This document shows positions 45,370-57,014 of a stretch of 64,000 bases of DNA, piece by piece (within the stretch, counting starts at the first letter, position 1; every line of letters begins with the position of its first letter). The stretch comes from Rhineura floridana (taxonomy: Eukaryota > Chordata > Lepidosauria > Squamata > Rhineuridae), in NCBI RefSeq assembly GCF_030035675.1, contig NC_084482.1, positions 223,988,943 to 224,052,942 of the forward strand, read 5' to 3'. The translations under genes and the position numbers were made by a program. The notes beneath the pieces are model-generated. The model was not told the DNA's origin. It made no database searches and was given only the letters and a program-made list of their open reading frames with translations.

Positions 45370-45838
45370 TGTTGGATAACGGAATGGACCAAGGAATTTC
45401 AGAAGAAAACCACCCTGTGCATTCTAGATGACACAGCCTTTGGCTGTGTAGATCATGAAAAACTATGGAATGCTTTAAAAGAAATGGGGGTGCCACAGCA
45501 TCTGATTGTCCTGATGCGCAACCTATACTCTGGACAAGAGGCTCCCGTAAGAACAGAATATGGAGAAACCAATTGGTTCCCCATCGGAAAGGGTGTGAGA
45601 CAGGGGTGTATTTTATCACCCTATTCATGTAATCTATATGCAGAATCTATCATATGGAAAGCAGGATTGGATCAAGATGACGGAGGTGTGAAAATTAGAG
45701 GGAGAAATATCAATAATTTAAGATATACAGCCGATACCATACTGCTAGCAGAAACCAGTAATGTTTTAAAACAAATGCTGATGAATGTTAAAGAGGAAAG
45801 CAGAAAAGCAGGACTACAGCTGAACATCAAGAAGACTG
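45370..45838 (+). mobile_element. BovB (RTE clade) LINE reverse-transcriptase fragment
   Basis: The open stretch MGVPQHLIVLMRNLYSGQEAP, then IGKGVRQGCILSPY, GGVKIRGRNINNLRY and EESRKAGLQLNIKKT is the central BovB reverse transcriptase. The catalytic box reads YTAD rather than YADD, so this copy is dead. Upstream (45410..45480) the remnant of a CVDHEKLWNALKEMG-type stretch is legible. It has neither 5' nor 3' end. It lies in the flank upstream of V2R B. Confidence 0.82.
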
Positions 45839-46095
45839 CACCCACACCCACCCCAACTGCACCCCCACCACACACGCAGTCACCCACCACCCCAATGAGC
45901 ACTCACCACACATGGGCAGATGCTGAAAGACTGTCTACTGAAAGGCATCAAGCACAGAAATATCACCGCAGCTCTGGCACAGGCAACAGCCAGGCACAAA
46001 ATCAAGCTCCATGGGCGACCCAGAAACACCAGAGCACATTGTGAAGATCCCACCGCTGGCTCTACCTGTGATACTTCCACCAGGGCCACCACCTG
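45839..46095. other. Remaining V2R B 5' flank, paralogous to 18374..18625
   Basis: CACCCCAACTGCACCCCCACCACACACGCAGTCACC and ACACATGGGCAGATGCTGAAAGAC recur in the copy A flank. It ends where the Gmr1-like fossil begins. Confidence 0.55.
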
Positions 46096-46861
46096 TCAGG
46101 ATCTCAGTTTTTATTTGTTCTCTCACACGCTCTAGCACAGATCTCACAAGATCCCACTGCTAGGCGGCACCACCAGTCACTCCCTGTAAACAATACTGCT
46201 AGAGACTTCGCCTTAGTCTCCCTATGGCTTGTTACTTTGTGTCTGGGTGCCCTTGCTGTCCACAATCCCCTTGTATCCTTGTCTATAAAGCATACAATCC
46301 TGGGTTGCTCTGGATACTTGACGATGTTACACTTTCTTCACCGCTGCCACCATTTATTTGATACAGTTTCCCTCCAGCCTTGGTAATTACCCTGCCCTTC
46401 CTTCTGGTCTGTGTATTCCCAGACAAGGATCAGGTTTTTGGTAAACCAATAAAAGTATTTATTTGATAACACCAGGAAATAACAAGATTACTTTAGGAAT
46501 GTTCAACAAGTGTATGGTTTCATACATCGTCACTCTTTATGTTTCCAGTCATATATATTCTGCCTAAATACCAGCCAAATATAATCCAACCCACAACCAA
46601 CTCAATCCACACTCCACAACCAATTGCCAATGGAGGAGAAAATGGGGCTTAGGAACTCACCAAATTCCTTTCAAAGATTAATTAATACTGTTTTAAGATG
46701 CATGTCAGATTTTGCTGTGGCATACATAGACGACATAGCTATATTCAGCAGGTCGGTGCCTGAACATGTTCAACATTTAACAGTGGTGTTGGAGGCACTT
46801 AAAAAGGCTGGTTTAACCATCAAAGTAAAAAAATGCCAGTTTGGGTTATATGAAGTAACTT

Positions 46862-47159
46862 TAGCCCTGGATTGCTCTTCCAACTCCATCTGCCAAAATC
46901 CTTTGCATAGATCTATTGTGGAGATGATTGTTGCTGCCCCCAACAGTTCTAACATGGTGTCTACCCTAGGCATGGGGTACGCATTTGGAACTGTGATTTT
47001 ATTTATAGCTCTGTAATCAATACAAAATCTGATTGTCCCATCTTTCTTTGGTACCAGCACTATACCAGAAGACCAGGGACTAATTGATTCCCAAATCACA
47101 CCCAACTCTAGCATATCTCTTACTTCCTTTCTGATTTCATCCAACACTTTTCCATTCAC
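46862..47159 (-). other. Gmr1-like reverse transcriptase piece (fossil)
   Basis: WSSGIVLVPKKDGTIRFCIDYRAIN and LCKGFWQMELEEQSRAK are Ty3/Gypsy reverse-transcriptase motifs. It lies downstream of the integrase on the minus strand. Related sequence with a YIDD box is on the plus strand at about 46640..46855. Confidence 0.8.
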
Positions 47160-47272
47160 ACAATAGGGGGTAGATTTAATTCGGGATTGATTTCCAGTGT
47201 CAATAATATGTTTTGCTACACTGATTCCACCAGGTCTAACATTAAAGAGATCCTTATGTTTGCTCAGAACAC

Positions 47273-48121
47273 TTAGGATTCCCCCTTTACCTCATCATCC
47301 ACCTCCTCTGCTTTGCTTTCTTGTACCAAGACTGGCAAATTTGGACCACTCCCTTTCAGCACTCTGTCAAATCTTTCTGTTAACCCATTGGCATCTGGAT
47401 GATATGTGGTTGTCTTCAGATGTTTCAACCCACAACTCTTCCACATACATTGCATCACTTCTCCCATAAATACACTGCCTTGATCAGTCAAAACCTCATG
47501 TGGAAAAACCACCCTCATAATTTTTTTCAGCAATGCAGCTGCCACTACAGGGGCTTCCACTGACCTCAGGGCCTCAGCATCTGGGTACCTCGTTGCAAAA
47601 CCCACCACCACTAATATATATTTCCTGCCATGCCTTGTGAGTTTAGAAAAAGGACCCACCAAGTCTATTCCCACTCTATAAAATGGTTGTCCTATGATAG
47701 GAAGGGTCTTCAATTGAACTTTTGTTTTTACTCCGCTTTCCCCCACTTTTTGGCATATCATACAAGAGGAACAGTACTGTTTGGCATCCTTGGAAATATT
47801 TGGCCAATAATAATGCGCGGTCAGCCTTTTCTTTGTCTTTTTTATTCCAAGATGCCCTGAACAAGGAATATCATGTGCCATGTCTAGCAATCTGGGTCTG
47901 AATTTGCTAGGCACAATCAATTGTTTAACTGGTTCACAGCAGTTCTCTCTCTCTTTAGGTAACCACAGCCTATACAGTACACCATTTCCCCACACAGTTT
48001 GATCCCTCCGGGTCTCTGTAAATGGGATTCTTTGTGTAAGGGCTTGTTCCTTTATTGGATTCAAACTGCTATCCTTCTCCAACTCATCCCTGAACTGTTG
48101 TGTTTCTGCAGTAGAAAACAT
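47273..48121 (-). other. Gmr1-like integrase piece (fossil)
   Basis: The zinc-binding HHCC region (HIPCSGHLGIKK then CSSCMIC), the catalytic-core landmarks GIDLVGPFSK and LTDQGSVF, and the HPDANGLTERF glutamate segment identify a retroviral-type integrase. It precedes the reverse transcriptase, as in Gmr1. Confidence 0.85.
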
Positions 48122-48425
48122 TCATAGCAAAGTTTCATTCACTCCAGACACACTGGGTTGCTATGGCGACCTCAGGCTCAGCTACAGGTTCCATCCTGTT
48201 CTGTTCAAATAAAATGGCTTCTGCTGCTTTACCAAGTTTTGTCTGGTCACCACATAGATTTTTCCTTGGGATCCCATAACATCTCTGCCCAGAATTACAG
48301 GTTCATGTTGCTGGGCATTGATACCCACTTTATAAGTCTCCTCCTTTCCTCTCCAGTTCAATTTCACTAGGCCATGGGAATGCTTTCTGGCTCACCTCTC
48401 ACACCTTGGATTACCAACTTTTCCT

Positions 48426-50831
48426 AAATGCTAATATAACATTAATACCTAAAGAGGAGCAGGACCTAACCAAAACAAAAAATTATCGGCCGATATGATT
48501 TTGGCAGAAAGAATGAAAATAATATTGCAACAATTTATTCAGGAAGATCAAGCGGGGTTTCTACCTAAAAGACAATTACGTGATAACATCAGAAATGTTT
48601 TGAATGTGTTGGAATATTTAGAACAACGAAATGATAAACAAGCAGCTTTGATCTTTTTAGATGCTGAGAAAGCATTTGATAATTTGAATTGGAAATTTAT
48701 GTTTAAGGTCTTGGAGCAAATGGATTTTGGAGACAATTTTATAAAATGGATTAGATCTATTTATACATCTCAGAAGGCACAGATAATTGTTAATGGGGGT
48801 TTAACGGACTCATGTGAAATACAAAAGGGTACAAGACAGGGATGTCCGTTATCTCCCCTTTTATTTATCTTGGTCTTAGAAGTGCTGCTTAGAGATATAA
48901 GGCAAGATAAAAGGATTTCGGGAATAACGATAAAAAAGAGGAATATAAATTGAGAGCATTTGCTGATGATTTGGTAATTATATTAGAAAATCCTTTGGAA
49001 GGAATTAATGCATTGATGGACAAATTAAAAGAATTTGGACCGTTAGCAGGATTTAAGATCAACAATCAAAAAACAAAGATGTTGATGAAAAATTTATCTT
49101 CAAGGGAACAAAAAGAGTTGATGGACAAGACAGATTTTAAAATAGAGGAAAAGTTGAAATATTTAGGTATAATTATGACAAATAAAAACTCAAAGTTGTT
49201 TCATAATAATTATGAAAAATTATGGACAGAGATTAAGAAAGACTTGTTAAGATGGGATAAATTAGAATTGTCATTAATGGGCAGAATATCCATGATAAAA
49301 ATGAATGTATTGCCGAGAATGATGTTTTTGTTTCAAACAATACCTGTAATATCCTCTGATTTACCTTTTAAACAATGGCAAAAAGATATTTCTAAATTTG
49401 TTTGGCAGGGAAAAAAACCAAGAGTTAAATTTAAATTATTACAAGATGCCAAAGAAAGAGAAGGACTGGGATTACCAAATCTGAGACTTTATTTTGCTGC
49501 CTGTTGCTTAGTCTGGATAAAGGAATGGTTTTTATTGAGAAATAAAAGACTATTGGATTTGGAGGGCCATAATCTGAAGTGGGGATGGCATGGATATCTA
49601 TGGTATGATAAAGTAAAAGTTAATGTGGACTTTAATAATCATTTTATAAGACGTTCTCTGTTGAAAATATGGAATAGATACAAACCAAGGTTTTATTCGA
49701 AAATACCATTATGTGTTTCAAGTCAAGAAGCATTTTACAGAAGAGAAATGGCCGGAAAAGAGAAATGGTTAACTTATCAAGAACTATTAGAAAATGTGCA
49801 TGGAGAATATATAATGAAAGAGAGAGAGCAACTGATAAAGGAGGGATATAGTTCTCAATGGTTTGCCTATTTACAATTGTTAGAAAGATATAAAATGGAT
49901 AAGAAAATGTATGGGTTTGAAATAAGTAAATCTGATTTTGAAATAGGTTTGTGTACAAATGATGAAAATATAATTGCGAAAATGTATAAACTCTTGCTGA
50001 AAATGGATATGGAAGAAGAAGAAGTAAAAGAGTGTATGGTAAAGTGGGCAAAAAATTTTGGTTATAATATACAAATGGATCAATGGGAAAATATGTGGAA
50101 AAAAGGCTTGAGATTTACATTATGCTATAATCTTAAAGAAAATTTCTATAAAATGATGTACCGTTGGTACATGACTCCAGAAAAGTTGTCAAAAATGTAT
50201 AGTAATGTTTCTAATGTTTGTTGGAAATGTAAACAAGAAGGATCATTTTATCATATGTGGTGGTTGTGTAAACAGACAAAATTATTTTGGGCACAGATAG
50301 GTAGGATGATGCAAAAAATCTTAAAGATAAATATTCAGTCAAAGCCAGAATTTTTTTTATTGGGTTTTATGGATAAACAAATAGAAAAGAAATATGGAAG
50401 AATAATATTATATATGATTACGGCAGCAAGATTATTATATGCACAAAAGTGGAAAATGGAATCAACACCAACAACAGAAGAATGGCTATTGAAATTAATG
50501 GACTTAGTAGAGATGGATAAATTGACATGTTTACTTAGAGAAAAAGCGACAGATACATTTCTTAAGGAATGGAAGCCTCTCTTAGACTTTTTGTTGAAAG
50601 ATAAAAATGAAATGATGATAATGGGATTTGACGATTAATTAAGATAGACTATAGAGAAAAGTGATCTTGTATGTATTTAGGGACAGGTTTGATATATATT
50701 ATATACTTATAGCTGATCTGTGACAAATCGGAAGTCAAGTTTTTTATTTTCATTTCTATTGTGTTATTTTTTTTATTTTGTTTTTGTTTTTTATGAAAAT
50801 TTGAATAAAAATTATTATATAAAAAAAAAAA
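48426..50831 (+). mobile_element. 5'-truncated L1, same subfamily as the full-length copy
   Basis: It is bounded by an 18-bp perfect target duplication GGATTACCAACTTTTCCT (48408..48425 and 50832..50849). It starts within ORF2 at a point equal to about 14306 of the full-length copy and is about 94-95% identical by eye. Relative to that copy it has a deletion of about 33 bp just after NYRPI (near 48498) and a 1-nt loss near 48945 that shifts the frame before the FADD box. The 3' end has AATAAA and an A tail. It is inserted in the protease region of the Gmr1-like fossil. Confidence 0.95.
48950..50638 (+). pseudogene. L1 ORF2 C-terminal part (truncated copy)
   Basis: 562 codons are open, from LRAFADDLVIILENP through the cysteine motif CWKCKQEGSFYHMWWLC (second C of the WSC position replaced by L) to MMIMGFDD. 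It corresponds to the last 45% of ORF2 at 12792..16556. The preceding part (48495..48953) is in another frame. Confidence 0.9.
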
Positions 50832-50999
50832 GGATTACCAACTTTTCCTGAGGTAAAATTTCTTCAGATCTTATCAAATCTGGCCTCAGTAAGGTCTGAG
50901 CAGCACCAGTGTCCAGCAAAGCCCAATATTTTGCCTCTTGCACACATACTTCTTCTCTCAAGCTTGAGTCAAAATCTTTCTGCTGGCCCGTTGCTGGGC

Positions 51000-51945
51000 C
51001 TTGCTGGGTTGGTCTTGCTCCTGCTCTTGCCTCGTTTTTGCTTGGCTTGGGCTTCCTGCTGCTGCTGCTGCTGCTGCCGCCGCGGCGTGTGTGGGTCCTG
51101 CCTGCTTGCTGTCACCGGTTAGAGTCGTCTGGGCTGCTTCTGCTGCTGTCGCCTGTCCCGCTGGCTGTGGGGGTCCTGCCTGCCCGTTGTCGCTGTCGCT
51201 TGGTGTCGTCGTCATCGCCTGTTGCTGCTGCGTTATCCCTGTGCCTGCTGTGTTCCCGTGTTGCTGCTGCTGCTGGTTTGTTGGTTGCTGGTTGTGGGTC
51301 GTTGCTGCGGCCGGGCAACGTCTGCCGCTTGCCGGGATTGCGACTGGTCATTGCTGGGTGGTCCGCCCGCTTCTGTTTCTGTCGCAGCGGCAGATCAGGC
51401 CCTTGTTGCTGCCCCTGCTAGGAGCTTCACCCTGCATTGCAGCCTGTGCCCCGTGGCGGTGGCAGCTTTGTTTCCTTGCTGCTCCTGGTGTTCTTGCGGC
51501 TGTGTTTATGTTTTTCCATCATTGCCGCTGCAGTTGCTGCTTCCTGTTGGTGGCCTATGTCTTTTGTCACCATTGCCATCTGACTGTTTAGGAGAGATCT
51601 TGGAACCTGCTCCTACGTGCACAGAGTGCGGGACTGCATTGGTGGGTTGATCTGGTTGAGATGAATGGCTATCACAACCCGGTTCCTGTTTTAAATTGGT
51701 GTATGTATGGATGTATAGTTGTATGAGTGTGTGAATGTGTATGAATGTGAATTGGACTGAACTGTATTGTTTTAGTTAATTAATTTAATTTGATGTAATT
51801 TAATTTAGTTTAATTAATTAATTGAATTGGCTTAATTACTTTAATTTAAATTAGTAAATACTGCTGCTATAGGGTACGGAGGCGGGTCTCCGGACTAATT
51901 TTATTAGGGTGGGTGGCCTGCTGATAAGCAGATAGGGATTGAGGC
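51000..51945 (+). other. GC-rich 5' leader of LINE (d)
   Basis: CTGCTGCTGCTGCTGCTGCCGCCGCGG and similar triplet-rich sequence create several long but meaningless frames on both strands (for example 50909..51421 and 51001..51591), all low-complexity Leu/Ala/Cys. I read it as the element's 5' UTR and presumed promoter, not as genes. Confidence 0.6.
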
Positions 51946-54900
51946 ATGTGCAAGCCGGAGAGGGAGGTGGGGGGCCAAGTTATAGGAAGTTTGGGCGGCA
52001 GGCGCTGGAAGCGTGCTGCTAGCAGACCATGCCGGAATAGGGGAACACGGGACAGATGCATTATATCCATCCCATGTTCCGGGTCTGCTCAGAACCAGAC
52101 GAAAACTGGGGGATGCAAGGTTCCTACCGACCTTCGACTGCTGTTATGTAATGCCAGGTCTGTGGCTCAGAAAACCTCGCTCATCCATGATATGATCTTG
52201 GATGGGCGCGCAGACCTGGCATGTATTACGGAGACTTGGCTAGACGAAGCCTCTGCTCCAATTCTTGAGGCCATGTGTCTGCCAGGTTTCCGTTATGCAC
52301 AGCAGCCGAGGGTGGGAAGGCGGGGAAGGGGTGTGGCAGTCATCTATCGAGAGTCCTTGGTTTTTGCCAGACCTCCCCTCCATAGGACTCAATTTGTTGA
52401 TTGTATGTACTGGAGGTTGGGCCCGAAGGGCAGTTTAGGGATCTTGCTGGTGTACCGCCCACCCCGCTGCATGGCAGATTCCCTGGCCGAGGTGCTGGAG
52501 GTGGTCTCGGCTGTACGGGCATTGTCCCCAGAGCTGTTAGTTCTGGGTGACTTTAACGTGCATGCCGAGGCCGCTCTCACAGGAGCCCCTCGGGATTTCC
52601 TGGAAACCATGGCTTCCTGGGAACTGTACCTAAGTAATACTGGGCCCTCCCATGTAGCCGGTCATGCTCTCGACCTAGTATTTGTCCTGGGAGAGGAGAG
52701 AAGTGGTCTGAAGTTGGGAGTGATTCTTGCCACTCCTGTGTCATGGTCAGACCACTACCTGGTAAATATGGACTTCTCGTTGCCATGCCCCCTCCGCAGG
52801 GGTGAAGGACCTATTAAAATGGTCTGCCCCAGACGCCTGATGGATCCGGATGGATTCCTGACTGCGCTTGGGGAATTGGAACCTGCTGAAGGTCGCCCGG
52901 TCGAAACCCTGGTGAAGGAGTGGAACGTGGGGATCACCAGGGCATTAGACCGGGTGGCTCCGAAACGTCCTCTCCCCCTGAATAGAACTCAACTAGCACC
53001 ATGGTATACACCGCGGTTGCGTAGTCTGAGACAGGAGGTGAGACGACTAGAGCGCCGGTGGCAGAAATCCCGCTCCGAAGATGTCTGGACACAGGTTAGA
53101 GCAGCAGTAGCTGCCTACCAAGTGGCAATAAAGGTAGGAAAGAAGGCTTTCTTTGCTGCCTCTATTGAGTCTGCGGAGTGTTGTCCCAGGAGGCTGTTCC
53201 AGGTGGTCTGAAGCCTGGTCGGTCCAGTTGCTCAGGAACCCTTGGAACAGTCAAAGGCCTCCTGTGACTTATTAGCAAAACACTTCACCGATAAAATCGA
53301 ACACTTACGGAGCTCGATCCCGTGCGCCGTGGACACAGTGGATGAACCAGAGTTGGCCAGTTGCATGCCGGTAAATTGGGATCGGTTTCGGCTTCTCCCT
53401 TCTGAGGAAGTAGACAAGGTGCTTTCATCAGTGAAGCCAACCACTTGTCTTACTGATCCTTGCCCTTCATGGCTCCTTGTGAGCTGCAGAGAGAAATTGG
53501 GCGAGGGGATCAAAGCGGTGGTAAACGCATCCTTGAAAGAGGGTGTGATGCCATCAGCCTTCATGGAGGCAATTGTAAAGCCCATCTTAAAGAAGCCCTC
53601 CTTGGATCCCCAAGTATTCGATAACTTCCGCCCAATTTCGAATCTACCATTTCTGGGCAAGGTCATTGAGCGAGTGGTGGCCAACCAGTTGTCAGCACAC
53701 TTGGATGAAACGGATTATTTGGATCCATACCAATCGGGTTTCAGGACTGGTCACAGAACTGAAACAGCCTTGGTCGCTCTGGTAGATGATTTGAGGAGGG
53801 CATTAGATAGGGGAGAATCCACCTTTCTTGTCCTCCTCGATCTCTCAGCAGCTTTTGATACTGTCGACCACAGTATCCTTCTGCTTCGCCTGGAGGGATT
53901 GGGAATTGGAGGCACTGTATTACAGTGGTTCCATTCCTTTCTCTCTGACAGGTACCAACAGGTAGCGTTGGGGGAGAAGGTATCAGACCCTTGGCCTCTC
54001 AATTGTGGTGTACCACAGGGCTCTATCCTCTCTCCCATGCTATTTAACATCTATATGAAGCCACTGGGGGCAATCATCAGGAGATTTGGGATGCAGTGTC
54101 ATCAATATGTGGATGACACTCAGCTCTATCTCTCGTTTAAATCTTCACCAGAGTTGGCTGTGGAGACCTTGTCCAAGTGCCTGGAATCCGTGAGTGGATG
54201 GATGGGAAGGAACAAGCTGAAGTTGAACCCTGATAAGACCGAGGTACTACTTGTGGGGGACAAGAGAAGGTTGGGCAACATTGACCTGAAGTTCAACGGG
54301 GTGAGTCTACCCCTAAAGGACCAGGTCCGCAGCCTTGGGGTTGTGCTTGATTCCAGGCTGTCCATGGAGGCTCAGATTTCGGCAGTGAGCCGGGCAGCCT
54401 GGTACCAACTACACCTCATACGAAGGCTGCAACCCTACCTTCCTGTTCACCAGCTCCCACTAGTGGTACACGCCCTGGTCACCTCTCATTTGGACTACTG
54501 TAATGCGCTCTACGTGGGGTTACCCTTGAAAATGGTCCGGAAATTACAACTGATACAAAATGCGGCGGCTCGACTACTTACGAATAGTCGCCGCCGAGAT
54601 CACATCACACCAGTGTTGTTCGACCTACACTTGCTACCAGTTGTTTTCCGAGCCCAATTCAAGGTGTTGGTATTGACCTTTAAATCCCTACATGGTTTTG
54701 GCCCAGTTTATCTCACGGAGCGGCTTCAACGCCACCAATTATGCCGCCCGACAAGATAGGCCACACAGGGCCTTCTCTCAATCGTGCCAACAAAAACAGC
54801 CAGATTGGCGGGTACTACAGAGAGGGCATTCTCAGTGGCGGCCCCCACTCTTTGGAACTCCCTCCTACAAGATCTCCGGCACGCCTCTTCCCTAAATGTG

Positions 54901-55117
54901 TTTCGGAAAGCCTTAAAGACCTGGCTCTTTCAGCAGGCCTTCGGGGTATCCGGGGAGGGTTAATTGTTATAATTGTAATGCCTCCTGCCCAGTTTTAATA
55001 TTGTTGCTGCAGATGTATTGTTTTTATATTGTATTATTGTATTTTATCAATTGTATTTTAACAATTTTGTAAGTCGCCTAGAGTGGCCATCGGCCAGATA
55101 GGCGACGAAGAAATTAA

Positions 55118-55121
<4 letters not shown>

Positions 55122-55169
<48 letters not shown>

Positions 55170-55170
55170 G
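55122..55170. repeat. TTA microsatellite at the 3' end of LINE (d)
   Basis: About 16 uninterrupted ATT/TTA units. Such trinucleotide tails are the natural 3' terminus of this L2 subfamily (compare TTATTATTGTTAT at 28298..28312). Confidence 0.9.
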
Positions 55171-55369
55171 AATATTTGAGCAGCTTACTTGACAGAATTG
55201 TATTTTCTTAATTTCTCCCTCTCTCAGTTCTCTTTTCACTGTTCTTCCTTGAACAGAATTACTGATGGGGTTTATATTCTCACATTGAAAACAGAGATGG
55301 CCTGCCTTACCACATTTATAGCAGAGTTTCTCCTCCATTTTAGGAAACATGAGGTGTCCTGTGCCCTTC

Positions 55370-56002
55370 TGTCGGAAGGCAGAGCTGGGGTCCCAATCCC
55401 GGGGAGCTGGATCCTGGAGAGTTGGGAGAAGAGTATTTGGATGGATGGCAGAGGGAAGGGGGAGGAACTTCCCCCCTTTGGAGCGAAGACGAAACAGAGG
55501 AACTGCCAGTGATAAGGTCGCTTAGCAACGGGGAGCCTGAGCCCTCCCTGGACATTCTCACGCCTCCCCCTCTTTCAGGCTCAGAGCAAGAGGGGAAAGA
55601 GGGAGGGCTGCTCACAGACGAAAAGCGGGGAGGCAGTTTACCATCAGCCCCTCCCCTATCCCCCATCCTGGAATCGGAAACTTCAGAAGAGGAGGGGGTG
55701 ATGCTTCCCCCCTCACCGCGCACATGCAGACAGCTGAAAAGACAGGAGAGAAGGGGGGGAAGGCGGGCAGTACCTGAGGGGCAGTTAAGGAGGAGCGAAA
55801 GATTGCGCGCCCGTTTGGCCCCTTCTTAAAGAACAGGCGGGAAGAAGTCCCTTGCTCTGTCAACTTTCTCCCAATGCTGCAGGACCTGTATCCCTGTATT
55901 GCTTCATGAGAAAACGCAGTCTTTGTTTGGACATTACCCTAATAAAACACGAATTAACTACAGCCATTGGTCTGGTTCCTGAGTCACATGCTGGGCCTGA
56001 CA
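55370..56002 (+). repeat. 5' LTR of the chromodomain Gypsy
   Basis: 633 bp, TG...CA ends. AATAAA lies near 55940. The frames inside (for example 55422..55829) are LTR sequence, not genes; they recur in the 3' LTR. Confidence 0.95.
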
Positions 56003-56058
56003 GCTTGACAGAGCCACCTAAATCACCCTCAACACTCTCTTCACTTGACTGGGACAAG

Positions 56059-57000
56059 ATGTCAAAGGGAGCAGCGGGGGGGACGAACCCCACTTCTGAG
56101 ACGGAAGAAGTGGAACTCTTGAGGACTAAGGTGGCTGATTTGCAGACGGATGTTCAAGCCCTGCTAGCAGCAGTCAAGGCGCTGAAGATGGATAATCAAA
56201 CCTTGAAGGCCACGATAGACCAGATGCGAACAGCCCCTCCAGCTGCCGTAGTAAAGGTTCCCATTGGATTGCCCCCAAAATACGCGGGACAAAGTGATCA
56301 GTTGGCAACCTTCGTGGCTCAATGTGAGTTATATCTGGATGTCAGGCACACGGAATTTCCAGATGATGGGGCTAAAGTAGCTTTCGTGATTAGCCTCCTG
56401 GAGGGAGAAGCTGCAAAATGGGTGACTCCGTATCTCATGAGAAAGGATACTGTCTTAGGAAGGTACAGAGGATTTATACAGGAGATGACCGAGATGTTTC
56501 AAGACCCGCAAAGGGCTGAAACAGTAGCGCGGCAACTAGGCGCTCTGAAGCAAGCTAAAGGGACTGTTTCCGAGTACACTAATGCTTTTAAAATTCTGTC
56601 CCAGGAAACTGGTTACAATGACGCCGCCCTGATGTTTATGTACCGGAGTGGATTAAATGCTGAAATCCTGGATGAGTTGGCCAGGACCTCCCCCCCAGCT
56701 GACCTACCAGGGCTCATCCGGCTATGCCTACAGATAGATCACCGGATGGAAGGAAGGCGCCTGGAAAGGAAGCAGGAGGTCCCGAGATACTCAGCCTCGG
56801 CATCCCGCAACAAGACCCTTCCCACTGCAGGGATGGCAGGTAATGCAACTGAGGGACAGGGAGGGGCTAGGCCAAGACTGTCAGAAGAAGAAAAGGAAAG
56901 ACGACGCAGGGAACGTTTATGCTTTTATTGTTCAAAGCCAGGCCATGTGGCCAGAGACTGTGGACTGAAAGGGGGGAAAGCTGAGCTGTCGGGAAACTAG
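56059..57000 (+). other. Gypsy gag region (fossil)
   Basis: From MSKGAAGGTNP: a coiled-coil start (VELLRTKVADLQTDVQALL), a Gypsy capsid (GLPPKYAGQSDQLATFVAQ, LLEGEAAKWV) and a C-terminal CCHC knuckle (CFYCSKPGHVARDC). It resembles the gag family from which mammalian domesticated RTL/PEG10 genes derive. Confidence 0.88.
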
Positions 57001-57014
57001 AACACCCAGTCCAC

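Larger units (their letters stand above)
50985..55170 (+). mobile_element. L2-group LINE (d), nearly full length, two stops in ORF2
   Basis: A GC-rich 5' region (about 51000..51945, CTG/CCG-rich) precedes one continuous ORF2 frame from 51946 to the TAA at 54961..54963 (1005 codons), interrupted only by TGA at 53209..53211 and TAG at 54757..54759. Endonuclease motifs are [28 protein letters not shown] and SDHYLV. Reverse-transcriptase motifs are [43 protein letters not shown] and YVDDTQL. The third box reads YVDD, where sister copies have YADD. It ends GTCGCCTAGAGTGGCC and a TTA microsatellite. The 5' boundary is approximate. No target duplication was found. Confidence 0.87.

Noticed and set aside
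50909-51650. Several long overlapping frames (170, 196 and 142 codons) rich in Leu, Cys and Ala
   Set aside because: They lie in the triplet-rich GC-rich 5' leader of LINE (d), occur on both strands and show no domain; low-complexity artefacts.
55422-55829. 135-codon acidic/proline-rich frame, repeated at about 60500..60900
   Set aside because: It lies wholly in the Gypsy LTRs and recurs because the LTR is duplicated; not a host gene.
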